Source of the DNA: M1-B18 sp048264125
GTDB taxonomy: Bacteria > Bacillota > Clostridia > Peptostreptococcales > Natronincolaceae
DNA: 64,000 bases
Direction: 5' to 3'
Assembly: GCA_048264125.1 (NCBI GenBank)
Contig: JBLXDM010000013.1
Span: 8,078-72,077, forward strand
Below, in pieces: positions 24,047 to 32,809 of the stretch. Each line of letters starts with the position of its first letter. Position 1 is the stretch's first letter. Under the pieces are notes generated by a model. That model worked only from the letters and a program-made list of their open reading frames with translations, was not told the DNA's origin and searched no databases. The position numbers were made by a program, and so were the translations under genes.

Positions 24047-26043
24047 TTCACTTCACCTTCCCTAAAGTATTCTTCTATCACTCTAATTAGTTCCTTCATT
24101 GCCTCATCTATTGAGTAACCCTCCAGCTGAGCTCCTGCAACGGTTAAATGCCCTCCGCCCCCCAGCTTTTCAAGTATTACATGAACATTGACATCACCCA
24201 AGGATCTACCGCTTATAAAAACAATTTCCTCTTCCCTTTTCCCCAAGACAAAGGATGCAGTTATTCCCCTAATGTTCAACAGCTCATCGGCTGCCTGAGC
24301 TGCCACCAGCTGCCCATTTATAAAATCCTGACAGGTGGATATGGCAACGGTGTTTTTTATTATTTGTGCTCTTTTAATGACCTCTGCTCTGGCAAATATT
24401 GTTTCTATATCATCCTGGAACATCTGCTTAACTGCCACTGTATCGGCGCCTGCCCTCCTTAGAAGGGATGCCGCCTCAAAGGTTCGAACTCCAGTCCTAA
24501 AGCTAAAGTTCTTAGTATCCACCGCTATGCCCGCCAGCAGGGCCTCAGCCTCTATTTGCTCAACATTTACCTTATCCTCCATGTAGAACAAAAGCTCTGT
24601 TACCAGCTCACTGGTGGAGGATACGTAGGTCTCATGATAGTTTAGAACGGTATTTTCTATAAATTCCGTGCCTCTTCTATGATGGTCTATGACAACAATG
24701 TTTTCAGTGTATTTTAAAAGCTCCGGACACTCGGTAAAATTAGGCCTGTGGGTATCCACCACCACCAATATCGTACTGGTTTCTATCCTGCTTTTAGCCT
24801 CCTCACTGGTGATTATGGCCCTACGGTACTGCTCCTTTTCCATAAGCCGATCGTATAGCACCCTTATAGAGGGATTTGATTCACTTAATACGATGTAGGC
24901 CTCCTTACCGAGATTTTTAGCTGCTCTATATATACCTATTGCCGAACCCAATGCATCTAGGTCCGCATTCTTATGCCCCATAATCATAACACTATTTGTT
25001 TGCTCCATCAATTGCTTGAGGGCGTGGGAGATTACCCTCGCCTTTACCTTCGTGCGCTTTTCAACGGCCTTTGTCTTGCCACCATAAAAGCTGATCTTGT
25101 CGTTTTTCTTAACGGCTGCCTGATCCCCGCCTCTACCTAAAGCTAAATCCTTGGCAGCGTTGGCAAAGTCAGTTGATTGTAGAATTGTCTTGCCCTCAGC
25201 CCCTATGCCGATGCTCAGGGTAATAGGGATTTTATTCCCCAGGTTTATTTCTCTTATTTCATCAAGTATCTCAAACTTCTTTGCCTCCAGCTTTTCCAGA
25301 TAGGATTTCTGGAATACACAAATGAATTTATCGTTTGAATACTTCCGTGTTAGTCCCTCAAGCCTATTGGACCAGAGATTTATTCTTCTGTCTATTTCAG
25401 CCACGATCAAAGGTCTCACTGAATCCTCTGTAGTCTGCATAACCTCATCAAAATTATCCACCTGTATTAATGCCACTACTGTTCTTTCTTCCTCATAGCT
25501 TTGTTTAATCTGCATATAATCGGTTTTCTCAACCCAGTACAGCATAATAATATAATTGGAGGCATGGTCCTTTGAGAGCTTTATAATATTGTACAGCACC
25601 TTGAAATATCGCTCATTAAAGCTTACCTCATTGATCTTGTCCTTTTTGTTCTGCAGTACATTTCTGAGATCAAAGCCGGGAATTATATCCTGAATATCCT
25701 TCTCCAGCAAATCCTTCTTCCCAATGATATCAATGAACTTTGAATTATACCATGTGATTGTTCCATCAAACTCTACTATTGTCAAGGGTATCGGCAGATT
25801 AAGTATGGCCTGCTTGGTTGCAGAATCTATATCAGAGGATAAGCCTTCAATATATCGGGTCCATTCCTCTCGTCTTATATTACTTATCTTCAGATTGTAA
25901 TAAATCAAATAGGCAAGCAGTAGAACCCCGATAACCCCAATTAATCTGTTATAATAGCTTATTACGACTATAAAAGCAGATATAATGATCATGTATATTT
26001 TTGTGTCAGGTATTAGCACTTTAAAAAATCTTTTATTTAACAT
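24043..26043 (-). CDS. gdpP: Cyclic-di-AMP phosphodiesterase of the GdpP/YybT type
   Basis: A 666-residue membrane protein with two N-terminal membrane segments (about residues 15-52), a PAS-like domain, a degenerate GGDEF domain (about 170-300) and a DHH-DHHA1 phosphodiesterase module with GHKNADLDALG and GGGGHLTVAGAQL motifs. GdpP hydrolyses c-di-AMP, a signal controlling potassium, osmotic and cell-wall homeostasis. It forms an operon with yybS and rplI, as in Bacillus. Confidence 0.95.
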   Translation of the reverse strand: MLNKRFFKVLIPDTKIYMIIISAFIVVISYYNRLIGVIGVLLLAYLIYYNLKISNIRREEWTRYIEGLSSDIDSATKQAILNLPIPLTIVEFDGTITWYNSKFIDIIGKKDLLEKDIQDIIPGFDLRNVLQNKKDKINEVSFNERYFKVLYNIIKLSKDHASNYIIMLYWVEKTDYMQIKQSYEEERTVVALIQVDNFDEVMQTTEDSVRPLIVAEIDRRINLWSNRLEGLTRKYSNDKFICVFQKSYLEKLEAKKFEILDEIREINLGNKIPITLSIGIGAEGKTILQSTDFANAAKDLALGRGGDQAAVKKNDKISFYGGKTKAVEKRTKVKARVISHALKQLMEQTNSVMIMGHKNADLDALGSAIGIYRAAKNLGKEAYIVLSESNPSIRVLYDRLMEKEQYRRAIITSEEAKSRIETSTILVVVDTHRPNFTECPELLKYTENIVVIDHHRRGTEFIENTVLNYHETYVSSTSELVTELLFYMEDKVNVEQIEAEALLAGIAVDTKNFSFRTGVRTFEAASLLRRAGADTVAVKQMFQDDIETIFARAEVIKRAQIIKNTVAISTCQDFINGQLVAAQAADELLNIRGITASFVLGKREEEIVFISGRSLGDVNVHVILEKLGGGGHLTVAGAQLEGYSIDEAMKELIRVIEEYFREGEVK

Positions 26044-26067
26044 GGTACTTCCTCCTAAATTAACCTA

Positions 26068-27003
26068 CTATCCCTGCCTTAATTTTCTAATATCAAACAC
26101 AGAATCTATTAAGCCTGCAAAAGAAACCACAGTAAGCAATGGACTTATAATTACTATTAGTAGAAGTATAGCTATCCTGACCAGCTTCACTATCCTAACC
26201 TTCTTCAGCATATAGCTGATGAGAGCCAGTCCTTGAAAAAAGAAAATAAACACAAATAGTATCGTTACATTCGCCATTAGGCTGCTATGATATACTCCCT
26301 CAACATATCTGGACATAAAGGTCAGGGCATAAATGATAAAGGAGCCGAATACGATATTCTTCGGCAATATAAAATGGCTAAACTCCGGCAGCAGGCAATC
26401 ATTGTAGCGTAATCTTTTCAGTATTGCTACGGTTAAATAATAATTAAGAAAGGCACTGACAAGAGATTGCACCACCAGCATACCTGGAATGATCATTAAA
26501 AGATAATTGGTCATTTCCTTAATATTTATTGTGCCGAGATCCACATTCATCAACATTTCCGACTGGGTATCCACTACCTGTCTTATGACAGCGGCGATAT
26601 TATCAATGAGACTAAAGCCCACAACGGTTGCCATCAGCTGTATTGTTACCGCTATTGAAATTATCGATACAGTGGCCCCCATTCCTATAACTGCATAGGG
26701 TTCACGGTTTTTCTTTACATAGTAGCCCATTACTACTGCCATAGGTCCAAATATCATAATTATAAAGACAGTAAATATTAATTCCGTTAATACACCGATT
26801 ATGAGGCTGGTGATAATAAGCGATAATACAGTATACCTTGTTCCATGTCTTGCAGATAGTATCATAAAGGGTACCGGCAGTAAAAACAACAGCAGCGTAA
26901 GCACCGGTATAAATATAAAGCCGATAGCAAAGAAGGTTGCAATTGATGCAATTAATGCTGCTTCTATTAATGCTCGTTTATTTGAATATTTTTGTTCCTT
27001 CAC
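26068..27003 (-). CDS. yybS: YybS-like integral membrane protein (DUF2232)
   Basis: A 311-residue protein with about eight hydrophobic segments, starting with ALIEAALIASIATFFAIGF, resembling the S-component-like DUF2232 family. Position directly before gdpP matches Bacillus yybS. The GTG at 27003 with AGGAG upstream gives the family-typical length; the ORF extends further but into an unrelated sequence that overlaps the previous gene. The function is unknown. Confidence 0.85.
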   Translation of the reverse strand: MKEQKYSNKRALIEAALIASIATFFAIGFIFIPVLTLLLFLLPVPFMILSARHGTRYTVLSLIITSLIIGVLTELIFTVFIIMIFGPMAVVMGYYVKKNREPYAVIGMGATVSIISIAVTIQLMATVVGFSLIDNIAAVIRQVVDTQSEMLMNVDLGTINIKEMTNYLLMIIPGMLVVQSLVSAFLNYYLTVAILKRLRYNDCLLPEFSHFILPKNIVFGSFIIYALTFMSRYVEGVYHSSLMANVTILFVFIFFFQGLALISYMLKKVRIVKLVRIAILLLIVIISPLLTVVSFAGLIDSVFDIRKLRQG

Positions 27004-27023
27004 TGTTATAACACTCCTATAGC

Positions 27024-27356
27024 TTATTTGCCACGATTTTTTAAGTATTGATTCAGGCTTGACAGCTCTCCATACCATTTTTCAAGATGATGCTCCTCTA
27101 TAATATGAAGTTTTGCCTTATCCTGTATTTTTTTATCAATAATATAGTAATCTACTCCAAGTCTTTTTCCCAAGGAATATGCTACTAGTATTATATTTGC
27201 CAGCACCTCAATAAGTGCCTCCTGACCCTCCTTTATCCCCTTCACCATAAGCTCAAAAAGCATAGCTACACTATTTAATAGCTCGCATTTTAAAAACTCT
27301 ATCATTTTTATGCTTTTGCCTATGTCAACCTGATTGTTTTTCTGTAAGTCCGGCAT
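27024..27356 (-). CDS. MazG-like protein
   Basis: A 110-residue, largely helical protein resembling the MazG-like family (pattern ELLNSVAMLFELMVKG, then EVLANIILVAYSLGKRLGVDY and IDKKI). Related proteins are nucleotide pyrophosphohydrolases, but the classical ExxE metal motifs are not obvious, so activity is doubtful. The ATG at 27356 has GGGAGGGGG upstream. The open frame continues to 27473 but that extension overlaps a dispersed repeat and is unlikely to be coding. Confidence 0.75.
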   Translation of the reverse strand: MPDLQKNNQVDIGKSIKMIEFLKCELLNSVAMLFELMVKGIKEGQEALIEVLANIILVAYSLGKRLGVDYYIIDKKIQDKAKLHIIEEHHLEKWYGELSSLNQYLKNRGK

Positions 27357-27374
27357 CAGTATCCCCCTCCCATT

Positions 27375-27450
27375 ATAAACAAACGCACGTCGTGCCTTTT
27401 GTTTTCCAAGGAACCCCCTGAGTTCCTTAGGACGCTTTGCTGTAACCTCC
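27375..27450. repeat. Dispersed repeat fragment, left of the exporter gene
   Basis: This segment contains TTTTGTTTTCCAAGGAACC, a hairpin AAGGAAC/GTTCCTT, and CCTTAGGACGC-TTTG-CTGTA-ACCTCC (27425-27450). The same modules recur at 44369-44640, and the last one recurs at 28678-28703. Confidence 0.6.
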
Positions 27451-27566
27451 TCATTGATAATAAGGGCTATCATCCCTCTTTAATTATTCTATAACCTATA
27501 TATTATTCTCTCTTATGGCTTCATTTCCTGCATTTTTGTAGCTTCTATTATAATATTTAACATTTT

Positions 27567-28589
27567 CTAAAGATATAGGTTTGTGATTATATTAAATTTT
27601 GTAATGCTTTCTTCAAGATTATATATATATACCAGCATTTTAACAACCTCCTCCGTAGGATACCGGTTGATATTCTCATTGAACTTTATTTTTTTCTTTG
27701 CTGATTGAAGCTTTTCCAATATCAAGGAAAAGTCTAAATGCTTTTCGGTGCTGAAGAGTCCATCCTTATCCTCTGCTATCTCCATAAGCTTATGCCTTAT
27801 TTCTTTAAGGTCCTCCATAACTAGCTCTGTTACCTCCGAGCTTAAGCCCTTCCTCAGTATTCCTATGATATTTTGCAGCTGCTGGTAAGTCTCTTTAACC
27901 AGGCTTATTATAATTAATAATTCCTTCGCCTTCATATTACCATAAACCTTTATTCTTTCCTCCTTCACCTGGAGCCTTATGTATTTCTCTGATTGCATCA
28001 GGGTATCCTCCACCATCTCAAGAGACAGCTTTTCGTCCATAGCCTGAGTGCTTATTTCTTCATTTCCTATTATTAAGCTGATTATGTCTAGATTAATTGA
28101 TAGAATTCTGCTGCTGACATCCTTAATGTTTGATAATACCTTTTTATCATAGGTTGGGGGCAGCACTAAATAATTTATTACTACGGCTATACTTATCCCT
28201 AAAAAGGTGTCGAAGAGACGATGCAGGGCATAGTTGACATTATCTCCGCCCTTATTTAAAAAAATCGCCACCAGTACAACCGCTGCAATATTTATTGATT
28301 CGTTCCAATGGAGCCTGTTCATGATAATTATTAGGATTATTATTCCTATTCCTAAAAAAATGGAGTTAGCCGGAAATACTGAAATAAATATAACCCCTAC
28401 GATTGCACCTATTAGGGTTCCCAGCATCCTATTTGCCCCAACCCTCCATGAGTCAGATACTGTAGGCTGCACAGCTATTAGGGCAGCTATTATAGCAAAA
28501 AAGGGGTATTGTATATCAAAGACACCGGCCGCAAGCATAGCGAGACTTACAGCTATCCCTGTTTTAATGGTTCTCAATCCTATTTTCAT
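27567..28589 (-). CDS. Aromatic acid exporter family protein (ArAE/FUSC type)
   Basis: A 340-residue inner-membrane protein with an N-terminal half of about five hydrophobic segments (from LRTIKTGIAVSLAMLAAGVF to LVLPPTY) and a cytoplasmic helical C-terminal domain (about 160-340), matching the ArAE_1 and C-terminal domain layout. The exported compound is unknown. The gene sits between two 26-base direct-repeat copies of a dispersed element (27425-27450 and 28678-28703). Confidence 0.85.
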   Translation of the reverse strand: MKIGLRTIKTGIAVSLAMLAAGVFDIQYPFFAIIAALIAVQPTVSDSWRVGANRMLGTLIGAIVGVIFISVFPANSIFLGIGIIILIIIMNRLHWNESINIAAVVLVAIFLNKGGDNVNYALHRLFDTFLGISIAVVINYLVLPPTYDKKVLSNIKDVSSRILSINLDIISLIIGNEEISTQAMDEKLSLEMVEDTLMQSEKYIRLQVKEERIKVYGNMKAKELLIIISLVKETYQQLQNIIGILRKGLSSEVTELVMEDLKEIRHKLMEIAEDKDGLFSTEKHLDFSLILEKLQSAKKKIKFNENINRYPTEEVVKMLVYIYNLEESITKFNIITNLYL

Positions 28590-28677
28590 TAGTCCACCTC
28601 AATTTACATTTTATTTTCATTTTCCATTATATAATATTTTTATACTACAGAATATAGCGTCTGATTTATTATTTTAC

Positions 28678-28749
28678 CCTTAGGACGCCCCACTGTATCC
28701 TCCCCAACCCCATTTCATCGAAAAAAAAAACGAGCTTTTCTATGAAATG
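28678..28749. repeat. Dispersed repeat fragment, right of the exporter gene
   Basis: It starts with CCTTAGGACGC-CCCA-CTGTA-TCCTCC and ends with an AT-rich hairpin CATTTCAT...ATGAAATG around an A-tract and CGAGCTTTTC. The ending is homologous to the tail of the copy at 44369-44640. Confidence 0.6.
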
Positions 28750-28752
28750 AAA

Positions 28753-28783
28753 TAAAAAAGAATCGCTACAATGAACGATTCCA
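28753..28783 (-). terminator. bofA terminator
   Basis: GGAATCG and CGATTC pair on the minus strand and are followed by TTTTTTATT. Confidence 0.75.
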
Positions 28784-28803
28784 AAATATTATCCTTTGCT
28801 TAC

Positions 28804-29076
28804 TCATATAAAATAACCTACTAATATGATCAATACTACCCCTGGTATGCCTAAAAAACCAGCAACTAGTGCCGTGACAGGGTTGATGGCGATATAGAGT
28901 CCAAAAAGTCCCCCCACCAGGTTAATTGCCAGCAGCATCAGGCCACCTAAAATTCCATTCCACAATAGCCTGAATAACAGCTTCAAGGGAACCAGCAGCA
29001 CCCATCCGATTATATATAAGAGAATTAGACCAAGAGCATACGCTAATATAATGCTTATTTCCATCCCCATACCCAT
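28804..29076 (-). CDS. bofA: BofA-like protein (pro-sigma-K processing inhibitor family)
   Basis: A 90-residue membrane protein with about three hydrophobic segments and the conserved C-terminal NPVTALVAGFLGIPGVVL pattern of BofA. In Bacillus, BofA restrains the SpoIVFB protease that activates sigma-K during sporulation. A GAGGTG site precedes the ATG. yaaL lies upstream and recR further upstream, as in Bacillus, but here separated by PhoH and MEDS genes. Confidence 0.88.
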   Translation of the reverse strand: MGMGMEISIILAYALGLILLYIIGWVLLVPLKLLFRLLWNGILGGLMLLAINLVGGLFGLYIAINPVTALVAGFLGIPGVVLIILVGYFI

Positions 29077-29117
29077 CTATACACCTCGTTTCCCTTTGTT
29101 TGCTTAAGCTAAAAGCT

Positions 29118-29149
29118 ACAAAATAAGGAGTAGACTAAGCTACTCCTTA
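29118..29149 (-). terminator. yaaL terminator
   Basis: AAGGAGTAG and CTACTCCTT pair around CTTAGT on the minus strand and are followed by ATTTTGT. Confidence 0.65.
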
Positions 29150-29185
29150 TATTATATATTTTATAATGGATTTATATGACAGGCT

Positions 29186-29488
29186 TTAATGGAAATTTCC
29201 TCTAATGCCCTCCTCTTTGGCCTTCTTCAGGAGATATGTATATCTGCTTTTTGCTGCTTCTACCTTGTAAATTGCGTGGTCGATTAAATCTGGGTCCGTC
29301 ACATTTTCAAAAAACAGCTCTGCTGATTTCCATTCATTATGGGCTTTATCTACTAAATCTATAAACGCCTTGTTTGAGTCCTTTTCCTCTGTACTAATGG
29401 TGCTAACCTTGCCATATACATCCGCCAGCAGTCCTGTGAGCGTATTTAGCAGGTAGCTCTTTCTTGTTGCAGTGTTATTTTCCTTCAT
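29186..29488 (-). CDS. yaaL: YaaL-like DUF2508 protein
   Basis: A 100-residue helical, charged protein of the DUF2508/YaaL family, with the conserved central pattern AHNEWKSAELFFENV and the later YKVEAAKSRYTYLLKKAKE. YaaL is found near recR and bofA in Firmicutes and has no established function. It is monocistronic or ends before bofA at the terminator noted downstream. Confidence 0.8.
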   Translation of the reverse strand: MKENNTATRKSYLLNTLTGLLADVYGKVSTISTEEKDSNKAFIDLVDKAHNEWKSAELFFENVTDPDLIDHAIYKVEAAKSRYTYLLKKAKEEGIRGNFH

Positions 29489-29558
29489 GGCATTGCCCCC
29501 TTAAAGCATTCTTTATTTACCTTGAGGATTGCCACTTTTAAAAAATATATACCCCTTC

Positions 29559-30905
29559 TTACAATATTTCTGCTGCCAATTGTGCCAGCGAGGACCTCTC
29601 TACCTTCTTAAACTTAACATGCGCTGCCATTTCTTGGCCTTTAAACTTATTAATTACATAGCTGAGCCCATTTCCTACCGAGTCCAGGTATGGGTGATCT
29701 ATTTGCTCCGTATCCCCCATCAGTACAATTTTGGACTCCTCACCAACCCTTGTTATAATGGTTTTAACCTCGTGCCTCGTAAGATTTTGCGCCTCATCTA
29801 TGATAATGTACTGATTTGGAATGCTTCGTCCCCGGATATAGGTAAGCGCCTCTATTTCTATTCTATTCATCCCTATAAGTGTATCCTCCAGCTTTGATAT
29901 GGTCTTGGTGCCTAAAATAAATTCTAGATTATCATAAATCGGCTGCACCCATGGTCTGAGCTTTTCATCCTTGTCCCCTGGCAAATAGCCTATATCTCTG
30001 CCAACGGGAATAACGGGCTTTGTAATGAGCAGCTTGTTGTATTTTTTTAGGTCGTTGGTTTTATATAGGCCTGCCACCAGTGATAATAGTGTTTTTCCCG
30101 TACCCGCCTTTCCCGATAAGGTCACCAGCTTAATTTCGTCGTCCAATAGAGCCTCCAGCGCCATCCTCTGCTCTAGATTTTTACCCTTAATCCCCCAATA
30201 GGTGCTTTCCCCAAAATATAGTGCCTCTATCCGATTTACACTTCTCTTATATTTTCCTATAGCGGATTTTGTTGTGCCGTTCTCATCCTTAAACAGCACA
30301 AATTGGTTTGCATATAGGCCATCTCTTGAAAGATGCTCCGTGATTTCATTCATCTCCAATGCCTTTTTATTATAAAAGGCATCGATCATATCTGATGGTA
30401 TGAAGCACTCCACATACCCTGTATTTTCCTCCATCTCACCATAATCCACAAACTTGTCAAACAGATAATCCTGGCATTCTATTCCTATAGAATCTGATTT
30501 TATCCTCATGCATACATCCTTGCTGACCAGCACCACAGGCGTTTTTATTAACCCCTTGCTGTTGTCCAGCGCTAAATTCAAAGCAACTGCCAGTATTCGA
30601 TTATCATTGTTTGCCTCATTGAAATAACCTACCAAATTTGAAATATTTCTATGGTTTAATTCTATCCTAAGCCTTCCCTTGTTTTCCAGGGTGATGCCCT
30701 TGCTTAGGCTTCCAAGAGCCTTCAGCTCATCCAGGCTTCTTGCCACCTCTCTTGCGTTCCTGCCTATTTCATTTTGCAGATTTTTCTTCGCATCAATTTC
30801 TTCTATTACTACCGATGGTATCACTACCTCATTCTCACCAAAGCTGTAAATACTCTTTGGATCATGCAATAACACGCTGGTATCCAGTACAAAAGTTTTC
30901 TGCAT
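29559..30905 (-). CDS. PIN-PhoH ATPase (YlaK type)
   Basis: The product has an N-terminal PIN nuclease domain (FVLDTSVLLHDP, conserved acidic residues) and a C-terminal PhoH ATPase domain (Walker A LSGKAGTGKT, Walker B IIDEAQN). Proteins of this PhoH2 type act on RNA as an unwinding and cleaving machine. The ATG at 30905 is chosen because it aligns with the YlaK-type N-terminus and has GAAGGG upstream; an ATG at 30941 is possible. A 112-base palindromic element lies in its upstream region. Confidence 0.9.
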   Translation of the reverse strand: MQKTFVLDTSVLLHDPKSIYSFGENEVVIPSVVIEEIDAKKNLQNEIGRNAREVARSLDELKALGSLSKGITLENKGRLRIELNHRNISNLVGYFNEANNDNRILAVALNLALDNSKGLIKTPVVLVSKDVCMRIKSDSIGIECQDYLFDKFVDYGEMEENTGYVECFIPSDMIDAFYNKKALEMNEITEHLSRDGLYANQFVLFKDENGTTKSAIGKYKRSVNRIEALYFGESTYWGIKGKNLEQRMALEALLDDEIKLVTLSGKAGTGKTLLSLVAGLYKTNDLKKYNKLLITKPVIPVGRDIGYLPGDKDEKLRPWVQPIYDNLEFILGTKTISKLEDTLIGMNRIEIEALTYIRGRSIPNQYIIIDEAQNLTRHEVKTIITRVGEESKIVLMGDTEQIDHPYLDSVGNGLSYVINKFKGQEMAAHVKFKKVERSSLAQLAAEIL

Positions 30906-31142
30906 ATTTCCCTTCATCCAGAGGACAAAGGTCTTCACCATCCTTTCTGTGATCCACTTAAGGCCTATATAATAATAGTATGTCGGTGGTGGTAAATGAA
31001 TGTCTTTGACTTCACTAATGAATTACTTTCTACACAGCTGCATATATCTCCTGTGGCTTAAAATACTATTAACTAACATTTAACAGAGTGAAAATATAAT
31101 TGAGGAAATTGCATTTTACAATGATGTTCATATAATATTCTC

Positions 31143-31254
31143 GTTTATACAAAGTTAAAAGCTTATCGCGCATTGTCTAGGGCTAATAACATTTTAAATT
31201 CCATGAATTAGCCTGTGGGACACTAAGCAGGAAACCTTTAACTTTGGTATAAAC
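31143..31254. repeat. Nested palindromic element of 112 bases
   Basis: Outer arms GTTTATACAAAGTTAAA and TTTAACTTTGGTATAAAC, middle GCTTA/TAAGC and TTGTC/GGACA, and inner GGCTAAT/ATTAGCC pair in order, giving one long imperfect hairpin with a 19-base apical segment. No recognised RNA family matches. It may be a miniature mobile-element remnant or a structured leader of phoH. Confidence 0.55.
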
Positions 31255-31288
31255 ATACTACTTATGTTTATTATTCAATTTTGTCAAT

Positions 31289-31313
31289 TAAAAAAGCAGA
31301 CCCGTAGGTCTGC
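31289..31313 (-). terminator. Terminator of the MEDS-domain gene
   Basis: GCAGACC-TACG-GGTCTGC on the minus strand is followed by TTTTTT. Confidence 0.85.
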
Positions 31314-31321
31314 AATTTTAT

Positions 31322-31861
31322 TTACTCCAGCTCATAATGCTCATCTTCATCGTTCAATATGAACTTATTTGTGTTGAGGACTTCATCAATGATATATTTT
31401 GTATCAATATATTCTTCATCGTTTATGTAATCGTATAAATCATAGATACAAATAAGCTTTATACCGTTGTCCTTTAAGGTTCTAGCAAAGGAGTTGGTCC
31501 ATTCTATAAAAGCTTCTTTAGTCATTTGATTTATGGCATCTTCAGATTTCAAAATCCATATAACCCCACTGTAGCCTCCGGCATTGGCATTTTTCTTTAT
31601 ATTTTTTATAGCCTCCGCAGAATTTACGCCTTCTTTATCTATTATATCTTTAGTAGAGTAAAATTGAATTTTATCACCTAATCTTTCCTTTAATCTTAAT
31701 CTTTCCGCTAATGTACCATAAAACTCTTCCTCCATAGAAAGATAAATTAACTGATTTTTTTTGATAGCATTTTGAAGGATTAGTTCAAATGAAACTAAAA
31801 GGTGTGGGATGCCATAATAATAGAAGGCAGCATAATTGTGACTTTCATCATTATGGATCAT
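31322..31861 (-). CDS. MEDS/DcmR-type sensory domain protein, stand-alone
   Basis: The 179-residue protein begins with HNYAAFYYYGIPHLLVSFELILQ and contains a RecA/KaiC-like fold pattern (IYLSMEEEFYG, GYSGVIWILKSE, LICIYDLYDY), which resembles the MEDS sensory domain first named from DcmR. No DNA-binding or kinase domain is attached. It is probably a regulator or ligand-binding protein, and likely monocistronic. An alternative is a generic KaiC-like fold. Confidence 0.7.
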   Translation of the reverse strand: MIHNDESHNYAAFYYYGIPHLLVSFELILQNAIKKNQLIYLSMEEEFYGTLAERLRLKERLGDKIQFYSTKDIIDKEGVNSAEAIKNIKKNANAGGYSGVIWILKSEDAINQMTKEAFIEWTNSFARTLKDNGIKLICIYDLYDYINDEEYIDTKYIIDEVLNTNKFILNDEDEHYELE

Positions 31862-32088
31862 TGTGTTTCCCCCTTATTTAGTGCAATACTCCTAAAAGAT
31901 AGCTACTCTAAGGGAATCTTTTATCTACGCTACGCTGCAGCAGGCTAATTCACATGGTTTGTCAATAGCTTGTTACCATAATAATACACTATTAGCGTGC
32001 TTTTGAAAAGGCTTTTTTTACCTTATTTAGAAATTTTTCTAGTATTTAGTCTTACAACTGCTCAATGGCTAAGACTCCGACAAATAGT
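31862..32088. other. Intergenic region between recR and the MEDS gene
   Basis: No gene is supported. There is an inverted repeat AGTCTTA/TAAGACT near 32058-32075 and a CTTTTGAAAAG palindrome near 32002, neither with a known role. Confidence 0.5.
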
Positions 32089-32094
32089 CCACTG

Positions 32095-32137
32095 CAAAAA
32101 ATAAATAAACATGGCCGGATATTTCCGCAACCATGTT
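32095..32137 (-). terminator. recR terminator
   Basis: AACATGG and CCATGTT enclose an inner stem CGGA-TATT-TCCG; on the minus strand TTTATTTATTTTTT follows. Confidence 0.7.
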
Positions 32138-32185
32138 TTTGACTCTTCACCGCAAAGCTTCTTATTAATTAATATCAATTCTATA

Positions 32186-32785
32186 TCAAAGCTCCCGTCT
32201 TCCCTCTAGAGCCTTGGCTAGAGTAACCTCGTCGGCATACTCTAAATCTCCGCCTACGGGTATACCGTGGGCGATCCTTGTAACCTTAATACCCAGAGGC
32301 TTTACCAGCTTAGATATATACATAGCCGTTGCCTCACCCTCTATATTAGGATTTGTAGCTAGAATGATCTCATTAATAGAGCTCTCATTTATTCTACGTA
32401 GCAGTTCCTTGATTTTAATATCCTCAGGACCGATTCCCTCCAAGGGTGATATGGCTCCATGCAGCACATGATAGTAACCCTTAAATTCTCTTGTTCGCTC
32501 CATTGCCGCTACATCTCTGGGGTCCTCAACTACACAGATGATTGAGGAATCCCTGCTGGTGTCGGCACATATGGCGCAGGTCTCACTATCAGTAAGGTTT
32601 GTGCAAACATTGCAATACCTAACGCTCTTCTTTGCATCCAAAATGGTATGGGCAATTAATTCAACCTCCTCCAACGGCATGTTGATTACGTGGAAGGCCA
32701 GCCTTTGGGCAGACTTTCTCCCAATACCGGGGAGTCTGGTAAAGGCCTCTATCAGTCTGGCGATTGGTGCCGAGAAATAATTCAT
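32186..32785 (-). CDS. recR: Recombination mediator RecR
   Basis: The 199-residue RecR has an N-terminal helix-hairpin-helix (LPGIGRKSAQRLAFH), a C4 zinc finger (CNVCTNLTDSETCAIC) and a Toprim domain (CVVEDPRDV, DLEYADEVTL). It acts with RecF and RecO to load RecA on gapped DNA. It is the last gene of the dnaX-ybaB-recR operon, a classic arrangement, and ends at a terminator. Confidence 0.97.
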   Translation of the reverse strand: MNYFSAPIARLIEAFTRLPGIGRKSAQRLAFHVINMPLEEVELIAHTILDAKKSVRYCNVCTNLTDSETCAICADTSRDSSIICVVEDPRDVAAMERTREFKGYYHVLHGAISPLEGIGPEDIKIKELLRRINESSINEIILATNPNIEGEATAMYISKLVKPLGIKVTRIAHGIPVGGDLEYADEVTLAKALEGRREL

Positions 32786-32809
32786 TTTTTCACCTGCGTT
32801 TCTTAGACT

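Larger units (their letters stand above)
30942..31321. other. Intergenic region upstream of phoH
   Basis: This 380-base stretch has no supported gene. It holds the terminator of the MEDS gene (31289-31313), a palindromic element (31143-31254), and otherwise AT-rich sequence in which no clear promoter was picked out. Confidence 0.6.

Noticed and set aside
27357..27473. N-terminal extension of the MazG-like gene
   Set aside because: The internal ATG at 27356 has a strong GGGAGGGGG site, and the extension overlaps the dispersed repeat.
31143..31254. Riboswitch or T-box upstream of phoH
   Set aside because: No conserved riboswitch core, T-box sequence or terminator/antiterminator arrangement was visible.
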